A stretch of 64,000 bases of DNA from Pseudomonas fluorescens (lineage in GTDB: Bacteria; Pseudomonadota; Gammaproteobacteria; Pseudomonadales; Pseudomonadaceae). The stretch spans positions 124,001 to 188,000 of the forward strand of contig NZ_CABVIR010000009.1 in the NCBI RefSeq assembly GCF_902498065.1. The letters run 5' to 3'. A program made the translations under genes and the position numbers. How positions within the stretch are numbered: position 1 is the first letter of the stretch; each line of letters starts with the position of its first letter. The notes beneath the pieces were generated by a model. It was not told the origin of the DNA. It saw only the letters and a list, made by a program, of their open reading frames with translations, and made no database searches. Positions 52,243 to 60,583 of this stretch are shown here, piece after piece.

Positions 52243-52283
52243 TTGCTTGGCTGTCTTCTAACCGTGTGAGATTGGGGGGGTGT

Positions 52284-52733
52284 TTACGCGACGATGGGCG
52301 GTGCGCGAGTGCGGGCGCCGGGGAAGAAAGTTTGTCGGGCGTGGCCCAGGCGGGTGGAGGGCGTGCTGAAGGTGCTGGTTTTGGGTGCGTCGAAGGCAAC
52401 GAAAGACTGGCCGCCCGTCAACGCCGGGCAGTTGAACAGCAGGCTGCAATAGCCGCATTTTTCCCAGATGGCGTGATGGGAGGTTTTGGGCGGGCAGTGC
52501 TCGGCGGCGGGCGCTGCGTCGTGCTCGCCGTGCGCCATCGCTGACATGTCCATGCTCATGTCCATCGACATGTTCATGGACATTGAAGAGGCGCGCTGAT
52601 CCATCGGCATCGACTGAGAAATCAGCGGGCCGATGAAGATCATCAACATGGCGAACAGGCTGATCCAGCTGCCGCGGGTCAGGCTCAAGGGCTGACGACG
52701 GGGAGCGGATGACCTGGCGCTAAGCGGGCGCAT
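52284..52733 (-). CDS. DUF2946 family protein, Met/His-rich (copper cluster)
   Basis: 149 residues with a membrane anchor or signal near residues 22-42 (WISLFAMLMIFIGPLISQSM). A remarkable Met-rich stretch follows (about 43-75: MPMDQRASSMSMNMSMDMSMDMSAMAHGEH), then Cys residues in EHCPPKTS and EKCGYCSLLFNCP. DUF2946 proteins have an unknown function but sit beside copper receptors. The Met/His/Cys content suggests periplasmic Cu(I) binding; this is inference. It starts 21 nt after the PCu(A)C stop. Confidence 0.85.
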   Translation of the reverse strand: MRPLSARSSAPRRQPLSLTRGSWISLFAMLMIFIGPLISQSMPMDQRASSMSMNMSMDMSMDMSAMAHGEHDAAPAAEHCPPKTSHHAIWEKCGYCSLLFNCPALTGGQSFVAFDAPKTSTFSTPSTRLGHARQTFFPGARTRAPPIVA

Positions 52734-52754
52734 GGGCGTATTCAGTTTTGGCGA

Positions 52755-53234
52755 TTACGGGGTGTGCGCGTGCACTTGCGCGCCGTCCGGCGCTTTTTTC
52801 TGCACCGTGACCTCGACGGTCACATCACCGGATTTCTCGAAATGCATCGTCAGCGGGAACCGCTTGCCGTCGCTCAGCAGGCTGCGGTCTTTCAGTTCCA
52901 GCAGCATCACGTGATACGCCATCGGGGCAAACGTGACGCCGCCGCCAGCCGGGATTTCAACGGTCGGCACCTGCTGCATTTTCATCAGATCGTTCTGCAT
53001 CACGTGTTCGTGCAACTGGGCGACGCCTGCGATCGGCGAGTCGACGCTGAGCAGTTTGTCTGCGGTCTTACCGTGGTTTTGAATCACAAAGTAGGCAGCA
53101 ACGGTCGGCGCATTCGGTGGCAATTCCTGCGACCACGGGTGCGCGATTTCCAATTCTCCAGCCTTGTATTCATGGGCATTGGCAAAGCAGGCAGGCAGCA
53201 GCAGCGCAGCCAGAACGATGAGTTTGTTCAACAT
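52755..53234 (-). CDS. Periplasmic copper chaperone PCu(A)C
   Basis: 159 residues with signal peptide ending FANA. The copper site of the family (H-x10-M-x21-H-x-M) can be traced: His in QLHEHVMQNDLMKM and the later pair in AYHVMLLEL. The mature part starts HEYKAGELEIAHPWSQ, typical of the family. PCu(A)C delivers Cu(I) to cytochrome oxidase assembly or to periplasmic carriers. It lies between two DUF2946 genes in the copper cluster. The tail HAHTP is a further possible ligand. Confidence 0.92.
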   Translation of the reverse strand: MLNKLIVLAALLLPACFANAHEYKAGELEIAHPWSQELPPNAPTVAAYFVIQNHGKTADKLLSVDSPIAGVAQLHEHVMQNDLMKMQQVPTVEIPAGGGVTFAPMAYHVMLLELKDRSLLSDGKRFPLTMHFEKSGDVTVEVTVQKKAPDGAQVHAHTP

Positions 53235-53282
53235 GGCAGTTCTCCAGAACGATTCAAAACGCAGGTCAATTGCGAGAAGGAA

Positions 53283-53681
53283 TCACACCAGAGGGGATGC
53301 GCGGGGGTTGAGATTCGGCCATTGCTGGCGCGGAGTGGGGGTGTCGGGAGTGGCGGCGGGCAGGTTTCGATGGGACTCGAAACGCGCGAAATACAACTGC
53401 GGCACATGCCCGGGCAACGCCATCAGTGGCGCAGATCCGGAGCAGCACCAGCAATGCTGCATGCTGGAATGATCGTCGTTCTGCGGGGTTTTCTGTTCAA
53501 GCGTCCCCAGAGAAATCGCCACCATCTTCGTGCCGGTGGACGAACAGAAACTGCCCCACAACACCTGTTCGGCCGGCGATTTCGCCGTCTGCGCCATCGC
53601 TCCGGTCATCGGCATGGCGAGCATGTTGAACAGCACTGCGAAGCAGGCTATCCAGGCAATTGCGAGCCGTTGTCGGGACAT
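53283..53681 (-). CDS. DUF2946 family protein with CWCC motif (first gene of the copper cluster)
   Basis: 132 residues with signal or anchor (IAWIACFAVLFNMLAMPMTGAMA). Then WGSFCSSTGTKMVAISLG and the striking HCWCCSGSAPLMALPG near residue 81. The Cys cluster and Met residues match copper-associated DUF2946 proteins. Its function is unknown. It is the most upstream gene of the leftward copper series, 48 nt before PCu(A)C. Confidence 0.85.
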   Translation of the reverse strand: MSRQRLAIAWIACFAVLFNMLAMPMTGAMAQTAKSPAEQVLWGSFCSSTGTKMVAISLGTLEQKTPQNDDHSSMQHCWCCSGSAPLMALPGHVPQLYFARFESHRNLPAATPDTPTPRQQWPNLNPRASPLV

Positions 53682-53842
53682 GGGACAGATCCGGTTGGGT
53701 GGGAGATCAAGCGCGGCTATTTAGCCTGATCAGTGCCGATAAGTAAAAACGTGGCCTGCGGTTTGGTGTCGCAGCGTATTTCAAATGAGTGTAGCGGCTC
53801 CGATTCAAAATGCCGGGAGGCGTTGTGGCTCGCCACAAATAC

Positions 53843-54562
53843 TTAGGCGTCCGTCAGTGCGGCCAGGACTTCACTCACCGACCCGAACTCCCGATCCACC
53901 CTCGCCAACATCGGCCGCTTCAACACCAGCACCGGCATCCCCCGTTCCCGCGCCACGTCCAGTTTCGGCTCGGTGGCGGTGCTGCCGCTGTTCTTGCTGA
54001 TCAGCACATCAATCTGCCGCCGTTCAAACAGCTCACGTTCATCGTCGATCAGAAACGGCCCGCGGGCGCCGATCACTTCGCAGCGCTCGTTGCCGGGATA
54101 AACATCCAGTGCGCGCAACGTCCAGAATTGCTCCGGCGGGATTTCATGCAGGTGTTGCAAGGGTTCTCGGCCGAGGGTGAACAGCGGTCGGCGGAACGGT
54201 TTGAGGGCTTCGATCAACTCGGCCCAGTCGCTGACTTCGCGCCAGTCATCTCCGGCTTGCGGTTGCCAGGCCGGACGCCTGAGTGCCCAGCAGGGAATGC
54301 CGGCCCGTCGCGCGGCAGTCGCGGCGTTCTGGCTGATTTGTGCCGCGTACGGATGCGTCGCGTCCAGCAGCAGGTCAATCCCTTCGTCGCGGATGAACTG
54401 CGCCAGCCCCTCAGCACCGCCATAGCCGCCGACGCGCACCTGGCAATTCAGATCAGTCGGCACTCGACCGACGCCGGCCAGGCTATAGATGTGCTCCGGT
54501 CCAAGCGTACGGGCGATCGCCAGTGCTTCCGTCACGCCACCGAGCAGCAAGATGCGTTTCAT
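53843..54562 (-). CDS. cobK: Precorrin-6A reductase CobK
   Basis: NADPH-dependent reductase of the cobalamin pathway (precorrin-6A to precorrin-6B, dihydro form), 239 residues, cytoplasmic. Motifs: ILLLGGVTEALAIA at the start, LLLDATHPYAAQISQNAA near residue 65, TLGREPL near 128, and ISKNSGSTATEPKLDVARERGMPV near 187. It overlaps cbiD by 4 nt (ATGA) and is last in the leftward cob operon. Confidence 0.94.
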   Translation of the reverse strand: MKRILLLGGVTEALAIARTLGPEHIYSLAGVGRVPTDLNCQVRVGGYGGAEGLAQFIRDEGIDLLLDATHPYAAQISQNAATAARRAGIPCWALRRPAWQPQAGDDWREVSDWAELIEALKPFRRPLFTLGREPLQHLHEIPPEQFWTLRALDVYPGNERCEVIGARGPFLIDDERELFERRQIDVLISKNSGSTATEPKLDVARERGMPVLVLKRPMLARVDREFGSVSEVLAALTDA

Positions 54563-55656
54563 TGAAAAACTCCCGCATGGCCGACGATCCCGCCCTGGCG
54601 ATCGATGGCAAACACTTCAACCTGTACCTGCGCCGGCACCACGCTGCGCGCAAACGCCAGCGCGTGTCCGCACACCGCATCGCCAAGCGCAATGCCGGCC
54701 GCGCTGGCCATCGCCAACGCTTGCTGACTGGTGTTGGCGTCGCGGATCGCTTGCTGCAACGCTTGATCCGCGCCGACCGCCGCCGCCCATTCGGCCAGTT
54801 GCGGCAGGTCGATGCTCGAATGCCGACTGTGCAGATCCATGTGCCCGGCCGCCAGTTTGCTGATCTTGCCGAAACCGCCACAAATGCTGAGTTTATCCAC
54901 AGGCACTTTGCGCACGTGCTTGAGCACGGCGCCGACGAAATCGCCCATTTCGATCAGGGCGATTTCAGGCAAGTCGTAGACGCGGCGCATGGTGTCTTCG
55001 CTGGCGTTGCCGGTGCATGCGGCGATGTGCAGGTAACCGTTGGTTTTCGCCACGTCGATGCCCTGATGGATCGAGGCAATGTAAGCCGCGCAGGAAAACG
55101 GCCGGACGATACCGCTGGTGCCCAGGATCGACAATCCACCGAGAATGCCCAGCCGCGGGTTCATGGTTTTCAAGGCCAGCGCCTCACCGCCCTCGACGTT
55201 CACCGTGACCTCGAAGCCGCCGTGATAGCCGTATTCCTCTGCGAGCAGGGTCAAATGGTCGGTGATCATTTTGCGCGGGACCGGGTTGATCGCCGGTTCG
55301 CCGACACCCAACACCAACCCTGGTCGGGTGACCGTTCCCACCCCCCGACCGGCACTGAAACGAATGCCCGGTTCGGCGTTCAATCGCACTTGGGAAAACA
55401 GCAGTGCGCCGTGGGTCACGTCCGGATCGTCGCCGGCATCCTTGATCGTGCCGGCTTCGGCGCCGTCATCCAGGAGTCGACAGAACTCCAGACGCATCTG
55501 CACCTTCTTGCCTTTGGGCAGGACGATGTCCACCGCGTCCGCGCGCTCGCCGCCGAGCAGCAAGCGAGCGGCTGCCAGGCTGGTGGCGGTGGCGCAACTG
55601 CCGGTGGTCAGGCCGCTGCGCAGCGGTGCGGGTTGTTCGGCGGTTTCGTCACGCAT
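54559..55656 (-). CDS. cbiD: Cobalt-precorrin-5B C1-methyltransferase CbiD
   Basis: SAM-dependent enzyme that methylates C1 of the corrin ring, 365 residues. The motif RSGLTTGSCATATSLAAA near residue 12, FSAGRGVGTVTRPGL near 90, and GTSGIVRPFSCAAYIASI near 175 are diagnostic. CbiD belongs to the anaerobic-type enzyme set but takes the place of CobF in pseudomonads. The ATG at 55656 overlaps cobL by 8 nt; an upstream 28-codon extension inside cobL was rejected. Confidence 0.95.
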   Translation of the reverse strand: MRDETAEQPAPLRSGLTTGSCATATSLAAARLLLGGERADAVDIVLPKGKKVQMRLEFCRLLDDGAEAGTIKDAGDDPDVTHGALLFSQVRLNAEPGIRFSAGRGVGTVTRPGLVLGVGEPAINPVPRKMITDHLTLLAEEYGYHGGFEVTVNVEGGEALALKTMNPRLGILGGLSILGTSGIVRPFSCAAYIASIHQGIDVAKTNGYLHIAACTGNASEDTMRRVYDLPEIALIEMGDFVGAVLKHVRKVPVDKLSICGGFGKISKLAAGHMDLHSRHSSIDLPQLAEWAAAVGADQALQQAIRDANTSQQALAMASAAGIALGDAVCGHALAFARSVVPAQVQVEVFAIDRQGGIVGHAGVFQ

Positions 55657-56860
55657 CGAAAGATTTGACCACGTCCAGCAGGGTAATCGGCAAGGCCTGG
55701 CGCCAGGTATCAAAGTCGCCCAGCGGTTGCGCCTGGGCAATATGAATACGCGTTAGCTCGCCGCCGTGTTGCTCGCGCCAGGCCATCAGGGTCATTTCAC
55801 TTTGCAGCGTGACCGCGTTGGCAATCAGTCGGCCACCGGGTTTGAGCCGGGCCCAGCAGGTGTCCAGTACGCCTTCGCGGGTGACGCCTCCACCGATGAA
55901 AATCGCGTCCGGGCGTTCCAGTCCGGCGAGCGCTTGCGGTGCACCGCCGCGAACCAGTTGCAGGCCGGGTACGCCGAGCGCGTCGCGGTTGTGCTCGATC
56001 AACAGTTGCCGACCTTCATCGGCCTCGATCGCCAGCGCCCGACAACTTGGATGGGCGCGCATCCACTCGATGCCGATCGAGCCGCTGCCGGCGCCGACGT
56101 CCCATAACAGTTCACCGGGAACCGGGGCCAGGCGCGCAAGAGTGATTGCGCGCACATCACGCTTGGTCAATTGACCGTCGTGCCTGAAGGCTGAATCCGG
56201 CAGACCGGCCAGTCGCGAAAGGCGTGGCGTATCGGGTTCAGCGATGCACTCGATGGCGATCAGATTGAGGTCGGCGATCGCCGGATCGGCCCAGTCGTTG
56301 GCGACCGCGTCGATGCGTCGCTCGGCCTCGCCGCCCACATGTTCCAGCACGCTCAGGCGGCTCGGGCCGAATCCACGCTCGCGCAACAGCGCCGCTATTG
56401 CGGAGGGACTCTGCCCATCGTTGCTGAGCACCAGCAAGCGAACACCGCTGAACAACTGTGCGTTAAGCGCCGTGACCGGGCGCGCGACCACCGACAGCGT
56501 GACCACCTCCTGCAACGGCCAGCCCATTCGCGCAGCGGCCAGCGAGCAGGAAGAGGGCGCCGGCAGAATCAGCATTTCATCGCTGGGCAGTTGTCGGGCG
56601 AGGGTGGCTCCGACCCCGAAGAACATCGGATCACCGCTGGCCAGCACGCACACCGGCTCACCCCGCAAGGCCAACACCGGGTCGACGGAGAATGGACTCG
56701 GCCACAGTTGGCGTTCGCCGCGAATGCACGGCGGCAGCAGGTCCAGTTGCCGCTGACTGCCGAAGATCTTCGACGCAGCCAGCAACGCATGCCGGGCATT
56801 CCTGCCCAAACCCTTGAAGCCGTCTTCACCAATGCCTGTCACGGTCAGCCAGCGTGCCAT
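55649..56860 (-). CDS. cobL: Precorrin-6Y C5,15-methyltransferase (decarboxylating) CobL
   Basis: Bifunctional enzyme of 403 residues. The N-terminal CbiE-like tetrapyrrole methylase (1-200, GIGEDGFKGL, VCVLASGDPMFFGVGATL) methylates C5. The C-terminal CbiT-like Rossmann methyltransferase (about 225-403, LLWDVGAGSGSIGIEWM) methylates C15 and decarboxylates. It is first in the leftward cobL-cbiD-cobK operon. In relatives it is usually divergent from cobG; here a hypothetical gene lies between. Confidence 0.95.
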   Translation of the reverse strand: MARWLTVTGIGEDGFKGLGRNARHALLAASKIFGSQRQLDLLPPCIRGERQLWPSPFSVDPVLALRGEPVCVLASGDPMFFGVGATLARQLPSDEMLILPAPSSCSLAAARMGWPLQEVVTLSVVARPVTALNAQLFSGVRLLVLSNDGQSPSAIAALLRERGFGPSRLSVLEHVGGEAERRIDAVANDWADPAIADLNLIAIECIAEPDTPRLSRLAGLPDSAFRHDGQLTKRDVRAITLARLAPVPGELLWDVGAGSGSIGIEWMRAHPSCRALAIEADEGRQLLIEHNRDALGVPGLQLVRGGAPQALAGLERPDAIFIGGGVTREGVLDTCWARLKPGGRLIANAVTLQSEMTLMAWREQHGGELTRIHIAQAQPLGDFDTWRQALPITLLDVVKSFDA

Positions 56861-57028
56861 GTGTAATCTCTATTGATCTGCATAAAGCGGCACATGATAC
56901 GCGTCGGCAGTGAATGCGAGTAATAGAATGTTTTAAGTTGGTTTGCTTAGTCTGTGGTTGGCGACAGGGAAGTTATATAGCCTGAATCTTCTTTGGCGAC
57001 TCTTATAATGCTTAAAAAGGAATTGACT

Positions 57029-57781
57029 ATGCTTATTGATAAGTCTGGGAGCTTGGACTTGACGGCTTATTGTGATGTTTTCAATCGGGACTTTGCACCA
57101 CGGCAAACACGCTTGTCCCGACGTTATGCCTCGCCGGGTCAGCAAGGCGCCGCCGGGGCGCTATTGGGTGGCAACCTGGTCAGCACGGCCAGGGGCGTGT
57201 CGCGCCAGGACCGGCGCGACGTCAACTCCAGCGTGCGCTATGCGCAGTGGTATGCGAGTCAGGAACGCAATCGCGAAACAGATCCTCAAGGCTGGTTTTC
57301 CCTGTTTGCCGTGGTGTTATGGGATCTGGGCTGGGAAATTGACGAGCGCCGGGTTGTCGAGAACAGTTACAGTAACTTCGCAGGCAAAGTCAGTCAGGTT
57401 TATTTGAACAGCATTGCCGCTGTTAATAGCCAGATGGCGATAGTTACAAAAGACATGTTTGAATCCCTATTGGCTAATTCGTCGGCGCTTTGGTCATTGG
57501 CCACCGAAAGTCGGCGCGGCCGGGAGTTTTCCATTGCGCCCGCTGAATACGACAAGCAAGGGAAGTTGTCACTGGACCTGAATGATTATTCGCTTCGAGC
57601 GCTGGCACAGCGGGAAGATTTTCTGTTTTGGGACTGGAAGGAAGGCAACGTGACGCTCACGCATCGAGCCGCTCCTTTCACCCTGAACAGAGCCCGCTTC
57701 GAAGAAATCCGCCCGCGGTTGAGCGACCGTCTCGACCGAATCGCGGACGCCATATTCGAGTTTTATTCAGAGCGGCTGTGA
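57029..57781 (+). CDS. Hypothetical protein, member B of an unnamed four-member family, between divergent cob operons
   Basis: 250 residues, function unknown, no signal peptide. Blocks shared with the protein at 13902-14672 are GVSRQDRRDVNSS, GWFSLFAVVLWDLGW, REFSIAPAEYDKQGKLSLDLN and DFLFWDWKEG, then an Arg-Leu-rich final helix (FEEIRPRLSDRLDRIADAIFEFY). The start of 57029 has AAAAGGA at 8 nt; an ATG at 57008 lacks one. A TATAAT hexamer lies at 57004-57009. It interrupts the space between cobL (leftward) and cobG (rightward). It is more A/T-rich than the cob genes on both sides, so it was probably acquired separately. Confidence 0.72.
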   Translation: MLIDKSGSLDLTAYCDVFNRDFAPRQTRLSRRYASPGQQGAAGALLGGNLVSTARGVSRQDRRDVNSSVRYAQWYASQERNRETDPQGWFSLFAVVLWDLGWEIDERRVVENSYSNFAGKVSQVYLNSIAAVNSQMAIVTKDMFESLLANSSALWSLATESRRGREFSIAPAEYDKQGKLSLDLNDYSLRALAQREDFLFWDWKEGNVTLTHRAAPFTLNRARFEEIRPRLSDRLDRIADAIFEFYSERL

Positions 57782-57925
57782 GGGGGCCGTCTGATGGATT
57801 CAAGGTCGGAGCATTTGCGACACGCGGTCTTATGATGCCGCGCGGCAAAGCAGGCATAATACCGCTCGCCTTCGACGGGGGGCGCTCCCACTACAGATCC
57901 GGTCATCCCTTTGAACGAACTCCCT

Positions 57926-59233
57926 ATGTCCCGCGCTTTACGCCCCTCGGCCTGTCCGGGGCTGCTGCGTATCGTCCAGGCCAGAGATGGCGGTATCTGC
58001 CGGATAAAACTCGCCGGCGGCACCCTCAGTTCCGAGCAGGCCAACGCCATTGCCGAGGGCGCGCAGCGTTATGCCGGCTCGGTGATCGAGGCCACTAACC
58101 GGGCCAACCTGCAGATTCGTGGCATCAAACATGAGCAGGCCGCGTTGATCGAAAGTCTGCTCGCCGCGGGCCTTGGCCCTTCGCATGCGGCGGGCGACGA
58201 TGTGCGTAATCTGATGGTGAGCCCGAGCGCAGGCATCGACCGGCAGATGCTGTTCGACACGCGAGAATTGGCCGGACAGATTCTCGCCACCCTGCAAGGG
58301 CAAGAGCGCTTTCACACTCTCAGCGCCAAATTCGCCGTGCAACTGGATGGCGGCGAACGTCTGGCGATGCTCGAACACCCCCATGATCTGTGGTTGTCCG
58401 CAGTCGAGCGAGAGGGCGAGCGCTGGCTGGCATTCGGTCTGGCGGGATGTCCCATCGATCAACCGGCCGGTCGTGTCCCACTGGAAGACGGCCACGCGCT
58501 GGTGGTCGCCGTGCTTGAGCTTTTCCTGGAGCTGGCGGGGCCTGAACACACGCGAATGCGTCATTTGCTGGTCGACGTCCCTCCTGCCGAATTTTTCGTT
58601 CGCCTCGCTGAGCGGCTACCCTTCGAACCCGTTGGCGCCTGGCAACGTTCAGTCAATGACGAGGTTCTACACATTGGCGCCCATCCGCAGGCGCAAGCCG
58701 GGTATGTCTATGTCGGCGCCGTACCGCCGCTGGGACGTCTAGATAGCGCCATGCTTCGGGGCGCCGCTCGTCTGGCGCAGGAATACGGCGATGCAACGCT
58801 GCGGTTCACGCCATGGCAAAGCCTGTTGTTGCCGAACATCCGCCGCGACAACGCCGATGAAGTCATCCGTCGCCTGCACGAGTTGGGCCTGATAGGCGAC
58901 GCCGATCAGCCCTTGTCGCGATTGATCGCCTGCACCGGTTCCACTGGTTGCGGCAAAGGCCTGGCCGACACCAAGGGCGACGCCCTGCAACTGGCCGCGC
59001 TACTGCAGCGTCATGGCCGGGTGCTGAATGTGCATCTGAGCGGTTGCCCGCGTTCCTGTGCCGCTGCGCATGTCACACCGGTCACTTTATTGGCCGTCAC
59101 CCCCGGTCATTACGACCTTTATTTTCGCGAAGCAGGGCAGCCGGGTTTCGGCGCCCTGCACGCACGCAACCTTACTATTGAAGCGGTCGCAGCCTTGCTC
59201 GACGCCCGCCCACGGAGCCCCCTTGATGCTTGA
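57926..59233 (+). CDS. cobG: Precorrin-3B synthase CobG
   Basis: Oxygen-dependent monooxygenase of the aerobic cobalamin pathway, 435 residues, with sirohaem-like fold and a 4Fe-4S cluster. The sulfite/nitrite reductase-type half-domains are visible (ANLQIRGIKHEQ near residue 65). The cluster cysteines are in ACTGSTGCGKGLAD and HLSGCPRSCAAAH near residues 335 and 375. The ATG at 57926 is used; a TTG five codons earlier is possible. It begins the rightward cobG-H-I-J operon, overlapping cobH by 8 nt. Confidence 0.94.
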   Translation: MSRALRPSACPGLLRIVQARDGGICRIKLAGGTLSSEQANAIAEGAQRYAGSVIEATNRANLQIRGIKHEQAALIESLLAAGLGPSHAAGDDVRNLMVSPSAGIDRQMLFDTRELAGQILATLQGQERFHTLSAKFAVQLDGGERLAMLEHPHDLWLSAVEREGERWLAFGLAGCPIDQPAGRVPLEDGHALVVAVLELFLELAGPEHTRMRHLLVDVPPAEFFVRLAERLPFEPVGAWQRSVNDEVLHIGAHPQAQAGYVYVGAVPPLGRLDSAMLRGAARLAQEYGDATLRFTPWQSLLLPNIRRDNADEVIRRLHELGLIGDADQPLSRLIACTGSTGCGKGLADTKGDALQLAALLQRHGRVLNVHLSGCPRSCAAAHVTPVTLLAVTPGHYDLYFREAGQPGFGALHARNLTIEAVAALLDARPRSPLDA

Positions 59234-59852
59234 TTACATCCGCGACGGTCAGGAGATCTATCGCAACTCCTTCGCGATCATTCGTGCCGAAGCCAACCTC
59301 GAGCGAATCCCGGCCGATCTGGAAAAACTCGCGGTGCGGGTAATACACGCCTGCGGCATGGTCGATGCGATTGATGGCCTGCAGTTTTCCGACGGCGCGG
59401 GTAAAGCCGGGCGCGATGCGTTAGCCGCCGGTGCGCCGATCCTGTGTGATGCGCGGATGGTGTCCGAAGGCGTGACCCGCACACGCTTGCCGGCAAACAA
59501 CGAAGTGATCTGCACCCTGCGCGATGAAAGCGTTCCGGAGCTGGCCCGTGAATTGGGCAACACCCGGTCCGCCGCCGCGCTGGAACTGTGGCGCCCGCAC
59601 CTGGAGGGCAGCGTAGTGGTGATCGGCAACGCGCCGACCGCACTGTTCTATTTATTGGAAATGCTCGACGCCGGCGCGCCGAAACCGGCGCTGATTCTCG
59701 GCTTCCCGGTGGGCTTTGTCGGCGCCGCCGAATCCAAGGCAGCGCTCGCGGCTGACAGCCGTGGCGTGCCGTTTGTCATCATGCAAGGCCGGCTGGGCGG
59801 TAGCGCCATGGCCGCCGCCGCCGTCAATGCCCTCGCCACGGAGATCGAATGA
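59226..59852 (+). CDS. cobH: Precorrin-8X methylmutase CobH
   Basis: Enzyme that moves the C11 methyl group to C12, giving hydrogenobyrinate, 208 residues. Motifs: DYIRDGQEIYRNSFAIIRAEA at the start, RVIHACGMVDAIDGLQFS near 38 with the catalytic His, and ILGFPVGFVGAAESKAAL near 155. It overlaps cobG by 8 nt and cobI by 4 nt. Confidence 0.96.
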   Translation: MLDYIRDGQEIYRNSFAIIRAEANLERIPADLEKLAVRVIHACGMVDAIDGLQFSDGAGKAGRDALAAGAPILCDARMVSEGVTRTRLPANNEVICTLRDESVPELARELGNTRSAAALELWRPHLEGSVVVIGNAPTALFYLLEMLDAGAPKPALILGFPVGFVGAAESKAALAADSRGVPFVIMQGRLGGSAMAAAAVNALATEIE

Positions 59853-60583
59853 TGCAGCAACCTGGACGTTTGATCGGCCTCGGCGTCGGACCTGGTGATC
59901 CGGAGCTGATTACCGTCAAGGCCCTGCGCCTGCTGCGCGAATCGCCGGTGGTGGCGTACTTCGTCGCCAAGGGCAAAAAGGGCAACGCCTTCGGCATCAT
60001 CGAAGCGCATTTGCAGGACGCACAAACCCTGCTGCCGCTGGTGTATCCGGTGACCACCGAAGCCTTGCCGGCACCGCTGTCCTATGAACAAGTGATCAGC
60101 GATTTCTACGATGCGGCCGGCGAAGAACTAGCAGCTCATCTTGATGCCGGACGTGACGTTGCAGTGATCTGCGAAGGTGATCCGTTCTTCTACGGCTCCT
60201 ACATGTACCTGCACGATCGCCTGGCGGAACGTTATGAGGCCGAAGTCGTGCCGGGTGTCTGTTCGATGCTCGGCGGTGCTTCGGTACTGGGCGCGCCGTT
60301 GGTGTATCGCAATCAGAGCCTGTCGGTGCTGTCCGGCGTGTTGCCGCCTGACGATCTCAAGCGCCGTCTTGCCGATGCGGACGCGGCGGTGATCATGAAG
60401 CTGGGGCGTAACTTCCCCAAAGTCCGTCAGGTGCTGGAAGAACTCGGGTTGGCCGAACGTGCGCTGTACGTCGAACGCGCGACCATGGCCAATCAGAAGA
60501 TCGTGCCGCTGGATCAGGTCGAGCCGATGTCCTCGCCGTACTTCTCGCTGATCATCGTTCCGGGTGAAAGGTGGCAAGGCTGA
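59849..60583 (+). CDS. cobI: Precorrin-2 C20-methyltransferase CobI
   Basis: SAM-dependent tetrapyrrole methylase of 244 residues that makes precorrin-3A. Motifs: LIGLGVGPGDPELITVKALRLL near residue 7, VICEGDPFFYGSYMYLHDRL near 104, and GVCSMLGGASVLGAPL near 134. The start overlaps the cobH stop (ATGA) and its stop shares one base with the cobJ start (TGATG). Confidence 0.96.
   Translation: MMQQPGRLIGLGVGPGDPELITVKALRLLRESPVVAYFVAKGKKGNAFGIIEAHLQDAQTLLPLVYPVTTEALPAPLSYEQVISDFYDAAGEELAAHLDAGRDVAVICEGDPFFYGSYMYLHDRLAERYEAEVVPGVCSMLGGASVLGAPLVYRNQSLSVLSGVLPPDDLKRRLADADAAVIMKLGRNFPKVRQVLEELGLAERALYVERATMANQKIVPLDQVEPMSSPYFSLIIVPGERWQG

Noticed and set aside
57782..57925. Cobalamin riboswitch upstream of cobG
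   Set aside because: No B12-box-like element or suitable long leader is visible in the 144-nt gap; the same holds for the gap before the TonB receptor (48325-48471).
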